A DNA stretch of 64,000 nt, taken from contig JBMNHZ010000008.1 in assembly GCA_050950645.1 (NCBI GenBank), positions 1 to 64,000 of the forward strand, written 5' to 3'. The translations under genes were made by a program, and so were the position numbers. Positions 35,440-44,736 of the stretch are shown here, in pieces (positions within the stretch are counted from its first letter, which is position 1; every line of letters begins with the position of its first letter). The notes beneath the pieces were generated by a model, which was not told the origin of the DNA, did not search any database, and saw only the letters and a list, made by a program, of their open reading frames with translations. Source of the stretch: BRH-c25 sp012519325 (GTDB lineage Bacteria; Bacillota; Clostridia; Lutisporales; Lutisporaceae).

Positions 35440-38037
35440 TCATATATCCTTGGCTTTGTCCTGCAGCTCCTGCAGCTTGTTGAGCGCCTGGACAGGAGTC
35501 ATATTTGCTATATCCACGGATTTCAGATCTTCAACCAATGAAAAGCCCGCATAATTAAAAAGATTAGGCTCATGTTCGTTTAAAACCGGATTCCTTCTCC
35601 TTCTTCTCACGTATATATCAGTATGACTGCTCTTTTCGGATTTTTGAAGTATTGATATTATTTCCGAGGATCTTTCAAGTATAGGCTCAGGAATTCCTGC
35701 AAGCCGTGCTACTTGGATTCCGTAACTTCCTCCGGCTCCTCCTCTTGCAATTTTCCTCAGAAATACTATGTCTTTCCCTTTTTCCTCCACCATTATATAG
35801 TAGTTCTTTACGCCTTCGATCTTGTCCTCCAGCTCAGTAAGCTCATGATAATGAGTTGCAAAAAGAGTCTTAGCTCCAAGCCTTGCTTTGTCCGCTATAT
35901 ACTCCACAACCGACCAGGCAATGCTGAGTCCGTCAAAGGTGCTTGTGCCTCTTCCTATTTCATCAAGTATTATCAAGCTCTTATCAGTTGCATTATTTAT
36001 AATGTTGGCAAGCTCGCTCATCTCCACCATGAACGTACTCTGACCCGATGCCAGGTCATCGGAGGCTCCTACTCTGGTGAATATCCTGTCCACAACCCCT
36101 ATCACCGCTCTTGATGCCGGAACAAAGCATCCTATCTGAGCAAGCAGCGTTATAAGTGCCACCTGACGCATATAAGTAGATTTTCCCGCCATATTTGGTC
36201 CGGTTATAATCAGCATCCTGTTCTCATCGTTATCAAGATTCGTATCGTTAGGCACAAATTTAAGCTCCCTGTCCTGGGCTTCTACAACCGGATGCCTTCC
36301 GTTCTCTATAATTATTTTATCTTCATTATTCACTTCCGGTCTTGCATAATTATTTTTCTGTGATACCTCAGCCAGGGAACATAAGCAATCAAGCTCCGAA
36401 AGGTATGAAGCTGTCTGCTGTATTCTTTTGATATGTCCGGCTATTTCGTTCCTTATTCGTATAAAGTTCTGATATTCCAGCTCTATTAGCTTTTCTTCCG
36501 CACCCAACACCTGCTCTTCCAGCTTCTTTAGCTCGGGCGTTATATATCTTTCCGAGTTTGATAGGGTCTGCTTCCTGATAAAATATTCGGGTACCGAGGA
36601 CAGATTGGATTTCGTTATGTCGATATAATAGCCGAAAACTTTATTAAAGCCTATTTTCAAGGATTTGATACCCGTCTTCTCCTTCTCTGCCTGTTCCAGC
36701 TCCGCAATCCATTGCTTTCCATTTGCTGATGCGGAACGTATCTTGTCCAGCTCTGGCAGATAACCATCCTTAATAAGATTTCCCTCTCTTAATAAGAAAG
36801 GCGGATCTTCATTTATTGATGCATCAATAATCCTGAACAAATCGTCAAGCACATCCAGGTTATCTGATATATTCTTCAGAAGAGTGCTTGTACAATCAGT
36901 CAGCAGACTCTTTATGTACGGCAGATTTCTGATTGAGTTTTTAAACGCTATTAGATCCTTCCCATTGGCACTTCCCAAAGCAATTCGGCTTGCCAACCTT
37001 TCAATATCATACATACTCTTCAGGTATTCCTTTATTTCTTCTCTCTTCAGAAATTCGTTATACAACTCGCCAACAGCGTCAAGTCTGCCGTTGATTTCAA
37101 CTATACTAAGCAGGGGCTTTTCCAACCAGCTCTTAAGCTTTCTTCCTCCCATGGCAGTGGAGGTCCTGTCTATTACCGACAGAAGCGCACCTTTTTTGGA
37201 TTTGCCTCTTATTGTCTCCAAAAGCTCCAGATTCCTTCTGGTGCTCTGATCCAGCACCATGAAATTACTAATACTATATCTTTTAATATAATTAATATTA
37301 TCCAAGCTGACTTTCTGAATGTCATCAAGATATAAAAGCAACGCTCCGACACTTCTCAAAAGTATCTCATTATCTATACCAAGGCCCTCAAGGCTCGATA
37401 CTCCAAACTGACTCTTGATTCTTCTTTCACAAGCCTCACGGCCGAAATATCTCTTTTCCAATATATTATAAGCAGAATAAGATACCCTTATATCATAAAG
37501 GTCTGTGTTGGATATTATTTCAGCAGGGTTAATCCTGTTTATTTCATTTTTGACAGCTGCTGCATCGCTTATATCCGCATAAGTGCAGTAGAATTCTCCT
37601 GTGGAAAGGTCGGTATAGGACAAGGCTGTCTCCCTGCTACCGGCATATATACTCAACAGATAGTTGTTGAACCGCTCATCAAGCATTGAACTTTCAATTA
37701 CCGTACCGGGAGTTATTATCTTTATTACTTCCCTGCGGACTATACCCTTTGCAAGTGCAGGATCCTCCACCTGCTCGCATATTGCAACCTTATAATTTTT
37801 TTCAATAAGTTTTGCAATATAACTCTCTGCAGAATGGTAGGGAATACCGCACATAGGTGCCCTTTCCTCCTGCCCGCAGTCTCTCCCTGTAAGAGTTATC
37901 TCCAGCTCCCTGGATGCAGTTATCGCATCCTCAAAAAACATTTCATAGAAATCTCCCAGCCTGAAGAACAGTATTTTGTCCTTATGCTGATTTTTTATTT
38001 CAAAATATTGCTTCATCATTGGTGTAAATCTTGCCAT
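35440..38037 (-). CDS. mutS: DNA mismatch repair protein MutS
   Basis: This 865-residue mismatch sensor has an N-terminal domain with the Phe-X-Glu mismatch wedge in FFRLGDFYEMFFEDA (about residue 31). Connector, lever and clamp domains follow. The ATPase has Walker A GPNMAGKSTYMRQ, Walker B-type LIILDEIGRGTSTFDG and the ATHYHEL motif. The helix-turn-helix dimer region ends near DLKSVDIANMTPVQALNKL. The ATG overlaps the miaB stop by 1 bp (TAATG), so translation is coupled. Confidence 0.98.
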   Translation of the reverse strand: MARFTPMMKQYFEIKNQHKDKILFFRLGDFYEMFFEDAITASRELEITLTGRDCGQEERAPMCGIPYHSAESYIAKLIEKNYKVAICEQVEDPALAKGIVRREVIKIITPGTVIESSMLDERFNNYLLSIYAGSRETALSYTDLSTGEFYCTYADISDAAAVKNEINRINPAEIISNTDLYDIRVSYSAYNILEKRYFGREACERRIKSQFGVSSLEGLGIDNEILLRSVGALLLYLDDIQKVSLDNINYIKRYSISNFMVLDQSTRRNLELLETIRGKSKKGALLSVIDRTSTAMGGRKLKSWLEKPLLSIVEINGRLDAVGELYNEFLKREEIKEYLKSMYDIERLASRIALGSANGKDLIAFKNSIRNLPYIKSLLTDCTSTLLKNISDNLDVLDDLFRIIDASINEDPPFLLREGNLIKDGYLPELDKIRSASANGKQWIAELEQAEKEKTGIKSLKIGFNKVFGYYIDITKSNLSSVPEYFIRKQTLSNSERYITPELKKLEEQVLGAEEKLIELEYQNFIRIRNEIAGHIKRIQQTASYLSELDCLCSLAEVSQKNNYARPEVNNEDKIIIENGRHPVVEAQDRELKFVPNDTNLDNDENRMLIITGPNMAGKSTYMRQVALITLLAQIGCFVPASRAVIGVVDRIFTRVGASDDLASGQSTFMVEMSELANIINNATDKSLIILDEIGRGTSTFDGLSIAWSVVEYIADKARLGAKTLFATHYHELTELEDKIEGVKNYYIMVEEKGKDIVFLRKIARGGAGGSYGIQVARLAGIPEPILERSSEIISILQKSEKSSHTDIYVRRRRRNPVLNEHEPNLFNYAGFSLVEDLKSVDIANMTPVQALNKLQELQDKAKDI

Positions 38038-39482
38038 TATTGTCCCACCTCATTATGCATTTCTCCGTTCAGAAACCACGAATGAATTTCATTTATCCTT
38101 ACGTTTACCAGCTTGCCGATTATTCCGTCAATTCCAGTGAAATTAACAACCTTGCCGGTTCTTGTTCTCCCGGCATATTTAGAAGGGTTGTTCTTGCTTC
38201 TTCCCTCCACCAATACTTCAACGGTTTTGCCCATATATTTATCATTCAATTTTTTTGATATGTCATTCTGTAGCTTTACGAGTTTTTCAAAATTCCTGTG
38301 CTTTTCCTCATAGCTTGCCGTATCTTCCATTTCAGCGGCAGGGGTTCCGATCCGCTTGGAATAAATGAACATAAAAACATTATCAAATTCTACTCTTCTC
38401 AGTACATCAAGGGTATCTTCAAAATCCTCGTCGGTTTCACCGGGAAAACCTACTATTACATCTGTGCTGAGAGCAACTCCCGGTATTTCTTCTTTTGCTG
38501 TCAGTACCTTTTTAAGGTATTCCTCTTTTGTATACTTCCTATTCATTCTTTTCAATATTTTATTGCTCCCTGCCTGAAAAGGAAGGTGAAGCTGCTCGCA
38601 TACCTTTTTGCAGTCCCTCATGGTATGGATTAGCTTATCAGATATGTCCTTGGGATGAGATGTCATAAACCTTATTCTTTCAATGCCTTCTATTTCATTT
38701 GTCATTCTTATGATATCCGCAAAATCCACTTCAATATCAAGATCCTTGCCATAGGAATTCACATTCTGCCCCAGAAGCGTCACTTCTTTGCATCCGTCTT
38801 TTGCAAGGCCTTCAATTTCTTTTATTATGTCTTCCGGTTTTCTGCTCCTCTCCCTTCCCCTTACATACGGCACTATGCAGTATGAACAGAAATTATTGCA
38901 CCCATACATTATTGTCACCCATGCCTTGAACTTTTCCTCCCTCAGCACGGGAATATCTTCTATTATCATACCTTCGGTGTTCATTATATCTATCAGGGTG
39001 TATTTCTCATTCATAGCTCGTTCAAGAAGCTCCGGCAGCTTATATATGTTGTGGGTACCGAATATGATGTCCACATGACGGTATTTCTTTTTTATTATCT
39101 CAACCGCATGCTCCTGCTGCATCATACAGCCGCATACGCCTATAATAAGCGATGGATTTTCTTCTTTAAGCTTTTTCAATGCGCCTATGTTGCCGTACAG
39201 CTTCAATTCGGCGTTCTCCCTTACGCAGCATGTATTTATTATTATAACATCGGCTTCTTCCTTATTAGCGGTATTAGCGTATCCCATTTCAGCAAGCATA
39301 CCCATGATTTTTTCCGAATCCGAATTATTCTGCTGACAGCCGAAGGTTATAACATGCATCCTTTTATGCTTTCCGGTCTTCATTTCCTCAAACTCATTGT
39401 TTTCTCTTATTCTCCGGGCTATCTGCCTTTGCCGTGTAATTTCATCGTTATCTATTTTCTCCGGTGCTTTTCTTTCCGACAT
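38037..39482 (-). CDS. miaB: tRNA methylthiotransferase MiaB
   Basis: The 481-residue radical SAM enzyme adds a methylthio group at C2 of i6A37 in tRNA. The N-terminal MTTase domain has three cluster-binding Cys (TFGCQQNNSD, NTCCVREN, GVCGCMMQQ). The radical SAM cluster is MYGCNNFCSYCIVPYVRG, and a TRAM domain lies at the end (VEVLVEGRSKNNPSKYAGRTRTG). It has a long charged N-terminal extension of about 40 residues, seen in clostridial MiaB. It is the first gene of the miaB-mutS-mutL-miaA-hfq block. Confidence 0.97.
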   Translation of the reverse strand: MSERKAPEKIDNDEITRQRQIARRIRENNEFEEMKTGKHKRMHVITFGCQQNNSDSEKIMGMLAEMGYANTANKEEADVIIINTCCVRENAELKLYGNIGALKKLKEENPSLIIGVCGCMMQQEHAVEIIKKKYRHVDIIFGTHNIYKLPELLERAMNEKYTLIDIMNTEGMIIEDIPVLREEKFKAWVTIMYGCNNFCSYCIVPYVRGRERSRKPEDIIKEIEGLAKDGCKEVTLLGQNVNSYGKDLDIEVDFADIIRMTNEIEGIERIRFMTSHPKDISDKLIHTMRDCKKVCEQLHLPFQAGSNKILKRMNRKYTKEEYLKKVLTAKEEIPGVALSTDVIVGFPGETDEDFEDTLDVLRRVEFDNVFMFIYSKRIGTPAAEMEDTASYEEKHRNFEKLVKLQNDISKKLNDKYMGKTVEVLVEGRSKNNPSKYAGRTRTGKVVNFTGIDGIIGKLVNVRINEIHSWFLNGEMHNEVGQ

Positions 39483-39533
39483 ATAATTACCTCAATACTT
39501 GTTTAATTCACAGTTGAAGAAAATTGCGACGCG

Positions 39534-39598
39534 GAGACACAGGGACGTTTCGCGTGTCTCACTTTCGGCGAGACAGGGGAAACGTCCCCATGCACTCC
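39534..39598. repeat. GC-rich inverted repeat of the GGACACGGGGACGTTTC type, copy 2 (degenerate)
   Basis: The repeat has arms GGGACGTTTC and GAAACGTCCC with GAGACAC/GTGTCTC around them. It is related to copy 1 at 32.2 kb but less symmetric. It lies upstream of miaB, in or near its promoter region. Confidence 0.7.
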
Positions 39599-39746
39599 TG
39601 CGCATTCTTTTTCTATTGTAGTGCTATTATATTTTTGTTCATATTATAACATATATATACAAATTTATCATGGACTTTACTGTCAAGTAAACGTTGGCAA
39701 CTTTCATTCATACAAATTTTCTGTAAATGTATTAACAAATTAGGTC

Positions 39747-39900
39747 GCATTTATTCCACGATCCTATTGACACGGGGGCCACTACACCCTCTGGATACCT
39801 ATTTTAGGCAGAATTAGTCTATAGCCTTTGCATCTTTCCGCCGCCAAGATTTTACCAGAGGATACCACCACATGTAAATAAGCTATCACGCCATAAACGC
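39747..39900. repeat. IS-carried long imperfect hairpin, copy C
   Basis: Copy C is the counterpart of copy B in the deleted ISLre2 element. The left arm GCATTTATTCCACG is unchanged; the right arm is CACGCCATAAACGC. The inner stem CCCTCTGG/CCAGAGG is kept. It has more unpaired changes than copy B, consistent with decay along with its element. Confidence 0.7.
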
Positions 39901-39915
39901 TCTTGTTTAGATATA

Positions 39916-40892
39916 TTACCTGTAAACTAAATCGCTGAAATTTCTCATGTCAAACATGCTGCGTATTGCTTTCCTCCCATCGGTAACCGGATAATTTGTA
40001 ATTGGCTATTATGTCACATATATGATGTTCCATTGTTCCTAAGCTACGATACTCTATCCCAGCAGGAGGCTTTGGTATGTCCAATCCTCTTTCTTGATAA
40101 GGTATTAATCCTTCCCGGTTTTCTTTGAAATATTTGTATAAAACTTTGAGCTTCATTTGCTCTTTCTCATCTTCCGTATCATTTGCTAATCTTGCAATAT
40201 GTACTAGCACCTCATCGATTTTCCTATCATCTAATAGCTTGTATATGATATTTCTCTGGTCTGCATCTCTTACACTTTTTAATATTGCCTTATGTTTATG
40301 AAAGGGATCAAGCTGATATTGTGTGGTATCATCCATTCTATGCTTTATCCAGGGAGCTCCGTCACCATTAAGTATCCTCATTTGTATCTCATCTACATTG
40401 TATTCTCTTGATATCATTGCTTCTTTTATTCTATAGAATTCAGATATATCTTCAAAGCCTGCACAGGCCAACTTGTTTACCAGTTCATATCTATCCTTGC
40501 CAGTCCTTTTCCACCCTTCGTATGCCACAGCTACTTTCATCTCAAGCTTCTTACCTGACTTCGGACGGTCCTTACCTTGAATGTTTATATACACCCCGTC
40601 AGCTTCCTCAAAAAGAACAGGTACTTCTCTTTCCCCTCGCAGCTGATTCTTCTCTGCTAATTTAGCCTGTTCTGTTTCTTCTTTCTTTACCTTTTGCCCC
40701 AGAGCCTGAACTACATTCCATACACCGCCATGGCTAATACTTTGATTTATCCCTTTCTTCTGCATGCTTTTTATCCATAGTTTCTAATACATTTTTGAGT
40801 ACTTCACAGGCCACCTGGCAGCCATAAGCATAAATTTCCTTCTCTAACCTATTGAATGATAAATCCTTTTCATCTAAAATTATATCTAACAT
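39916..40892 (-). pseudogene. ISLre2 transposase with two internal deletions
   Basis: Compared with the intact transposase, the start (MLDIILDEKDLSFNRLEKEIYAYGCQ) is joined after KYxx directly to SISHGGVWNVV, and later HHICDII is joined directly to the distal NYPVTDGRKAIRSMFDM in another frame. The first junction lies at a short shared AAAGTAT-like sequence. Both joints break the frame, so no functional protein is made. Confidence 0.88.
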
Positions 40893-41013
40893 ACAAATCA
40901 CTCCTGTCGATGTTTTCTTGACAATTACATTCTACAGTTTGATTTGTATGACGGGAAGAAGTATTTTGCCTCTTCCTTTATTTTTGCCAATGAAAATTAT
41001 ACTCTAAGTTTCG

Positions 41014-41068
41014 GCGTATGCAAGGGGTTATGGCGGCGGTGCCGCACGCCTTTGCGTACGCTTTTTTT
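41014..41068 (+). terminator. Strong terminator-like hairpin upstream of the unknown gene
   Basis: GCGTATGCAAGG pairs with CCTTTGCGTACGC, with an inner hairpin GCGG/CCGC and seven T after it. It begins 6 bp after the ISLre2 remnant, so it is either the terminator of a gene lost at the IS boundary or an attenuator in the leader of the gene at 41127. Confidence 0.75.
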
Positions 41069-41126
41069 GTATGGGCATACCTTGCCTTTGGGAACCTTCC
41101 GACTAAATTTGAAAGGTCGGGAGAAC

Positions 41127-41633
41127 ATGAACATTTTTGAAAACGAATCCGGTATTCTTGGCAGTGCTTCCGTGGAATACTTGAAGCGCTCATTTGAGGG
41201 ATTTTTTAAACAGGCAACCGAAATACGTACAAGGCTTGGAAAGCAGGGGTATCTGCTGGACAAATACCTTTCGTATTTATTCGAGGCGACAAACGGGATA
41301 CTGGCATATGAAGCCGCCTCCGAAGGCTTTGAAACCGAAAGTACCTTGAACAGCCTATGCGCAGAAATACTCAGAGGTGATGCCAAAAGCAACGATCATC
41401 CGTTTTACGAACAGGTCAAGACATTTATTGATGCTCATCCCTTAAAGTATCAAGAGAGTTTTACCAAGCTATCTCTATATGATGTGATGCTTTCGAGCAG
41501 TTATCTTGAGTCTGTATACGAGCAGTATTATACAGATCTTGTTGCCGACATCAGAGTTTTCCTTGATATCGTAGACTTAAATAACCTCTACAGCAAAATC
41601 TGTGAAGCTCTCGGCGGGAAAAAGGAAGCTTAG
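41127..41633 (+). CDS. Helical protein of unknown function
   Basis: The 168-residue soluble, mostly helical acidic protein starts MNIFENESGILGSASVEYLKRSFEGFFKQ and ends LYSKICEALGGKKEA. No membrane segment, signal or catalytic motif is seen and no family is recognised. The start at 41127 follows GGGAGA at short spacing; a longer in-frame extension upstream runs through the hairpin and the IS end and is not credible. It is monocistronic between a strong hairpin and a small terminator (41650). Being next to the rearranged IS end, it may have lost original neighbours. Confidence 0.7.
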   Translation: MNIFENESGILGSASVEYLKRSFEGFFKQATEIRTRLGKQGYLLDKYLSYLFEATNGILAYEAASEGFETESTLNSLCAEILRGDAKSNDHPFYEQVKTFIDAHPLKYQESFTKLSLYDVMLSSSYLESVYEQYYTDLVADIRVFLDIVDLNNLYSKICEALGGKKEA

Positions 41634-41649
41634 ACATGAGAAAGAATGA

Positions 41650-41671
41650 AGCACGGCTGGCTGCCGTGCTC
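41650..41671 (+). terminator. Stem-loop after the unknown gene
   Basis: An 8-bp stem AGCACGGC/GCCGTGCT with loop TGGCT lies 17 bp after the stop; the T-tract is weak. Confidence 0.6.
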
Positions 41672-41959
41672 CATCCGTAATTTTATTGTAGTAGGTGAAT
41701 ATAGATGCCAGTCCACTTTCCAGCCGCAGTTTTCCATATTGCTGCATTTTTCTGGTAACGCCGCTCAGCTATTTTAAGAATAATCAGTTTTTTTGCTTTT
41801 AAAAACGGCAAAGCCAATGAACACTGACATATTTCTCCAAAAAGTCGCTTGATAAATGAAATTTTTAAAAAATTAAGGTTGTTATAAATATATTCGTTTG
41901 TATTGGTAAAAATACTATAAGAAAATATATGGCAACAGTAGGGAGATTATATAATTATA
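41672..41959. other. Upstream region of the germination operon, no gene seen
   Basis: These 288 bp are AT-rich and contain no coding signal. The forespore promoter of the ger operon should lie in the last 100 bp, but no sigma-G-type boxes were assigned with confidence. The ribosome site is weak (GTAGGGAG, more than 15 nt from the ATG). Confidence 0.4.
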
Positions 41960-43534
41960 ATGAAATTTTTTAAAAAAACGGCTGTGAAGAACAATGAAAT
42001 AAATGAAACTGGTCCTGTTATAAGTATAAGTAGAGATATAAATGAAAATATATCCAGGCTGGAAAATGATTTTGGCCATGACAGCGACCTTGTAGTTCAT
42101 TACTTTAAATTTGATAACAATAGGGGTTTAATTTGCGCAAATATATACATAAAAAGTTTGGTGGATAGAAGCACCATAAACAGTTTATCAAATGAACTGG
42201 GTAAATTAAAATGCGAATGCCGCAATGGAAAACCCGGCATAAATATTGATGCGTTAATGAGCTATTTTTCCGGGTTGAGGGATGCAAAAGAAGGTTTTGA
42301 TTACGAGGCTCTTTATACCGATTTGTTATCGGGTAATATCGTGTTTTTAATTAACGGCTGCAAAAAGTATCTTGCGGTAGCCGCAAATACCGATGAAGGC
42401 AGGTCAATTGAAGAGTCTTCTTCCCAAACCGTAATCAAAGGACCCAAAGACGGTTTTACAGAAAAAATAAACACCAATATTCTGCTTATTAGAAAAAGAA
42501 TAAAAAGCAAAGATTTAAAAGTGGAATTTTTATCTGCAGGCAGAATAACTAAAACAACAATCAGTCTGGTGTATATTCACAAAATAGCCAAAGATGAAAT
42601 TGTTCAGGAAATAAGAACCAGGCTCGGCAAGATAGAAATTGACGGCATACTGGAAAGCGGATATATTGAAGAACTGATTAAAGATGACAGGTATTCCGTT
42701 TTTCCAACTTTTTTTAGTTCCGAAAAGCCTGATTCTGTTGCGGCGGCTTTACTTGAAGGCAGGGTGGCAATTCTGGTCGACGGCACGCCTTATGTATTGA
42801 CAGCCCCCGCCCTCATGATAGAATTTCTTCAATCAAGCGAAGACTATTACCATCACTACATTGTATCTTCCATGCTCCGTTTTTTAAGGGTAATAGCCTT
42901 TTGGCTCACGCTTTTGGTGCCGGCAATATATGTAGCAGTAACCACGTTCCACCATGAAATCATTCCTACGCCGTTGCTTATCAATATATCGGTGCAGCGT
43001 GAAGGAGTCCCTTTCCCCGCTCTGTTGGAGACATTGATGATGGAAATAACCTTCGAAATCTTAAGGGAAGCCGGCATAAGAATGCCCAGGGCCATAGGAC
43101 CCGCGATTTCCATAGTGGGGGCCCTGGTGCTAGGCCAGGCGGCGGTGGAAGCCGGCATTATCTCGGATGCCGTGGTCATTGTCGTTTCAATTACCGCCAT
43201 ATCAAGCTTTGCTATACGCAGTTATGAAATGTCGAACGCCATAAGGCTGATAAAGTTTATTTTTATTCTGCTGGCAGGAGTGCTCGGATTTTACGGCATA
43301 TTAATGGGATTAATTGTCCTGGTGCTTCATCTGTGTAAAATAAAATCCATAACGGTTCCGTATTTAACGCCGATTGCGCCAAAAATAAAGGGCGGCAACA
43401 AAGATACCATTTTCAGGTTTCCACTATGGAAAATGAAATACAGGCCTGTCGGTATCAGCGGGACTGATGCGGCAAGAGCGGGCGGGGGCAACCCTGTAAA
43501 TTCAAGCCAAAAAGAAAAACCGGAATTCAGGTGA
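41960..43534 (+). CDS. Spore germination receptor subunit A (GerA family)
   Basis: The 524-residue A subunit of a GerA-type germinant receptor sits in the inner spore membrane. The long soluble N-terminal domain (residues 1-300) includes VDRSTINSLSNELGKL and DGTPYVLTAPALMIEFLQSSEDYY. About five membrane helices follow, with the family hallmark PFPALLETLMMEITFEILREAGIRMPRAIGPAISIVGALVLGQAAVEAG (given as a region, residues 353-401). It is first in an A-C-small-B operon with 4 bp to the next gene. Confidence 0.96.
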   Translation: MKFFKKTAVKNNEINETGPVISISRDINENISRLENDFGHDSDLVVHYFKFDNNRGLICANIYIKSLVDRSTINSLSNELGKLKCECRNGKPGINIDALMSYFSGLRDAKEGFDYEALYTDLLSGNIVFLINGCKKYLAVAANTDEGRSIEESSSQTVIKGPKDGFTEKINTNILLIRKRIKSKDLKVEFLSAGRITKTTISLVYIHKIAKDEIVQEIRTRLGKIEIDGILESGYIEELIKDDRYSVFPTFFSSEKPDSVAAALLEGRVAILVDGTPYVLTAPALMIEFLQSSEDYYHHYIVSSMLRFLRVIAFWLTLLVPAIYVAVTTFHHEIIPTPLLINISVQREGVPFPALLETLMMEITFEILREAGIRMPRAIGPAISIVGALVLGQAAVEAGIISDAVVIVVSITAISSFAIRSYEMSNAIRLIKFIFILLAGVLGFYGILMGLIVLVLHLCKIKSITVPYLTPIAPKIKGGNKDTIFRFPLWKMKYRPVGISGTDAARAGGGNPVNSSQKEKPEFR

Positions 43535-43538
43535 TTAT

Positions 43539-44735
43539 ATGAAATTGAAAAGGTTATTATTCATTTTGATCATACTATCAACCATATTTCTTACAGGATG
43601 CTGGAGCAGCCGTGAAGTAAATACTCTTGCGATTGCCGTATGTATGGGTATTGACAAAACAGAAAACGGATATCTGGTTACAGAGCAGGTTTTAAATCCA
43701 AGGGTCATGGCATCTAAAAAAGCGACAGCGGAATCCCCGGTTGTTATATATACAGCGGAGGGAAATGATCTGGCTGAGATAGTCCGCAGGTTTACGACGC
43801 AATCATCAAGAATATTATACAACGGGGACTTAAGGATGGTGGTATTCGGCGAGGATGTTGCAAAAGACGGCATACAAAATATACTTGATTATTTTTTACG
43901 CAATTACGAATATCGTAATGATTTTTATTTTGTAATAGCCAAAAATTCAACTGCAAATGAAGTTTTGGGTATATTGACTCCTATAGAAACGGTACCCGGA
44001 TTCAGTATGTATATTTCACTAAAAATGTCCGAAGAAAAATGGGCGGCTATGAAATCCATAAGAATTATAGAACTGGTCAACTCTATCATTGCGGACGGGG
44101 ATAATCCCGTGCTTACAGGAATCGAAATTTCTCAAGATGAAATTAGTCCGAAATCTACAGATATCCTGAAACAAAGCGGCGAATATAAAAAGCTGAAATA
44201 CACCGGACTTGGCGCTTTTAATAAGGATAAGATCGTAGGCTGGCTGGATGAGGATGAAAGCAAAGGCTATAATTATATTACCGATAATGTTAAAAATACA
44301 ATTGGATATGCAGACTATGACAGCAAGGTGAAAATTACGTATGAAATCTTAAATGCCAAGTCTAGAACCAAAGTATATTTTCTGGAAAATAAACCTGCTA
44401 TTGAGGTAAAAATCAAAATTAAGTGTAATATCGTAATTGTGGAAGGGGAATTTGATGTTTCCGCTGAGGAAAACAAACAGGTATTAAATAAATTATTGGC
44501 AAGCAAAGTTAAATTATTTTGCGAGAAAGCCTTGAACAAAGCGCAGAAAGAACTGAAAACCGATATTTTCGGATTCGGGGAGGCAATACACAGGAAGTAT
44601 CCTATAACTTGGGAAATATTAAAAGATGACTGGAACGATAAATTTACGGATCTTCCGGTGAATATTACAGTCGAAGCAGAAATCAATCAACTGGGACAAA
44701 TTACAAAACCGCTTTTTATAAAGGAGAAAGAGTAA
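43539..44735 (+). CDS. Spore germination receptor lipoprotein (Ger(x)C family)
   Basis: The 398-residue C subunit has a lipoprotein signal peptide with lipobox LTGCWSSREVN; Cys22 is the lipid site. Three mixed alpha/beta domains typical of GerAC follow, including CMGIDKTENGYLVTEQVLNP and a long C-terminal helix region (KAQKELKTDIFGFGEAIHRKYP). It works with the A and B subunits to sense germinants such as amino acids or sugars; specificity is not predictable. Confidence 0.95.
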   Translation: MKLKRLLFILIILSTIFLTGCWSSREVNTLAIAVCMGIDKTENGYLVTEQVLNPRVMASKKATAESPVVIYTAEGNDLAEIVRRFTTQSSRILYNGDLRMVVFGEDVAKDGIQNILDYFLRNYEYRNDFYFVIAKNSTANEVLGILTPIETVPGFSMYISLKMSEEKWAAMKSIRIIELVNSIIADGDNPVLTGIEISQDEISPKSTDILKQSGEYKKLKYTGLGAFNKDKIVGWLDEDESKGYNYITDNVKNTIGYADYDSKVKITYEILNAKSRTKVYFLENKPAIEVKIKIKCNIVIVEGEFDVSAEENKQVLNKLLASKVKLFCEKALNKAQKELKTDIFGFGEAIHRKYPITWEILKDDWNDKFTDLPVNITVEAEINQLGQITKPLFIKEKE

Positions 44736-44736
44736 G

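Larger units (their letters stand above)
39676..41008 (-). mobile_element. ISLre2-family element, internally deleted copy
   Basis: Both ends match the intact copy at 30.3-32.1 kb (ACTGTCAAGTAAACGTTGGCAA; TGCCAATGAAAATTATACTC), but the element is about 490 bp shorter. The bases flanking the two ends (ATCATGGAC and TTTCGGCGT) are not a target duplication, so the surroundings were rearranged after insertion. It is non-autonomous. Confidence 0.88.

Noticed and set aside
39483..41008. Composite transposon carrying the mutSL block
   Set aside because: The two ISLre2 copies lack a common outer target duplication and enclose conserved housekeeping genes in their normal order, so independent insertions are likelier.
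40944..41126. 61-codon N-terminal extension of the gene at 41127
   Set aside because: It passes through the ISLre2 end and a terminator hairpin and has no ribosome site; the start at 41127 does.
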